Assembly (NCBI GenBank): GCA_023392975.1
Contig: JAEWNA010000192.1
Location: 1 to 5,825, forward strand
DNA: 5,825 bases
Origin: Pseudomonadota bacterium
Lineage (GTDB): Bacteria; Pseudomonadota; Gammaproteobacteria; Xanthomonadales; Xanthomonadaceae
Reading direction: 5' to 3'
The position numbers were made by a program, and so were the translations under genes. Positions 5,530-5,825 of the stretch are shown in pieces; the first letter of the stretch is position 1; each line of letters starts with the position of its first letter. Under the pieces are notes generated by a model. The model did not search any database. It was not told where the DNA came from and worked only from the letters and a program-made list of their open reading frames with translations.

Positions 5530-5825
5530 ATGACCTACCACGTCGCGCTTTGCGGCCTGACGGCCCGGGACGCCCGGCTGCTGGAAATCGTCATCAACCG
5601 GGCAAACACCGGCCGGCATGCCTTCCACGCCGCCGAGAGCGAAAACCTCCCCGACCCGCGGGCGGTGATCGTCGATGCCGGGTCGTCCCGCTCGATGCAG
5701 CTGTACGAGGAACTGCGCGGCCGCCATCCGGGCGTGATCTCGGTGACGATCTCCGACCACGGCATGGCCGGCGACAGCCGCTACCGGATCCAGCGCCGGT
5801 CGCTGCTGCTGCAGGTGCTCAAGAT
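5530..5825 (+). CDS. Receiver-like regulatory protein, N-terminal part (cut by window edge)
   Basis: The first 98 codons of a gene that continues past the window. I do not recognise it by name. The order of predicted elements looks like a response-regulator receiver fold: strand HVALCGL (4-10), helix from ARDARLLEIVINRA (12-25), strand around HAFHAAE (30-36), strand RAVIVDAG (44-51), helix MQLYEELRGRH (56-66), strand GVISVTISDHG (68-78), then a basic helix YRIQRRSLLLQVLK (85-98). Asp49 sits where the phosphorylated Asp would be and Thr73/Ser75 near the conserved Thr/Ser. The pair of acidic residues expected right after the first strand is absent (Cys8-Gly9), so normal Mg-dependent phosphorylation is unlikely: a pseudo-receiver. 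An effector or second receiver domain may follow outside the window. The good RBS and the sigma-54 promoter support it as a real, regulated gene, divergent from the porin. The fold assignment is inference. Confidence 0.7.
   Translation, partial: MTYHVALCGLTARDARLLEIVINRANTGRHAFHAAESENLPDPRAVIVDAGSSRSMQLYEELRGRHPGVISVTISDHGMAGDSRYRIQRRSLLLQVLK

Overview
The window is strongly GC-rich with G/C-ending codons. Its gene content (S46 dipeptidyl peptidase, NAD-dependent threonine dehydrogenase, TorF-type putative porin, DUF3224 and DUF6289-like proteins) points to a gammaproteobacterium of the Xanthomonadaceae/Lysobacteraceae, such as Lysobacter, Luteimonas or a relative. This placement rests on protein resemblance recalled from memory, not on a search. 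I see no mobile element, CRISPR array, tRNA or rRNA.

Layout from left to right. Positions 1-197 hold no recognisable gene. A cytosolic DUF3224 protein (198-626, +) is followed by a tiny exported two-cysteine protein (736-981, +). A near-perfect bidirectional hairpin terminator (1007-1036) separates it from a convergent secreted S46 peptidase (1058-3262, -). A 184-bp divergent promoter region leads to tdh, L-threonine 3-dehydrogenase (3447-4484, +). Its 3' end converges on a TorF-family outer-membrane porin (4612-5319, -, GTG start), which has its own terminator (4562-4588). A second divergent region (5320-5529) carries a very good sigma-54 promoter reading rightwards into a gene that starts at 5530 and runs off the window. 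That gene looks like a degenerate response-regulator receiver domain.

Most genes are single transcription units arranged as convergent or divergent pairs, so there is no obvious multi-gene operon. Functionally, the S46 peptidase would release dipeptides from peptides in the periplasm and Tdh would feed threonine into glycine/acetyl-CoA metabolism. Both fit a protein-eating lifestyle, but nothing beyond adjacency links them. The part most worth a second look is the right end: the sigma-54-driven, acid-pocket-less receiver-like gene, and the helically phased TTAACCC repeats that lie at enhancer distance upstream of its promoter and also sit in the porin's upstream region. The rest of the window is ordinary chromosomal content.
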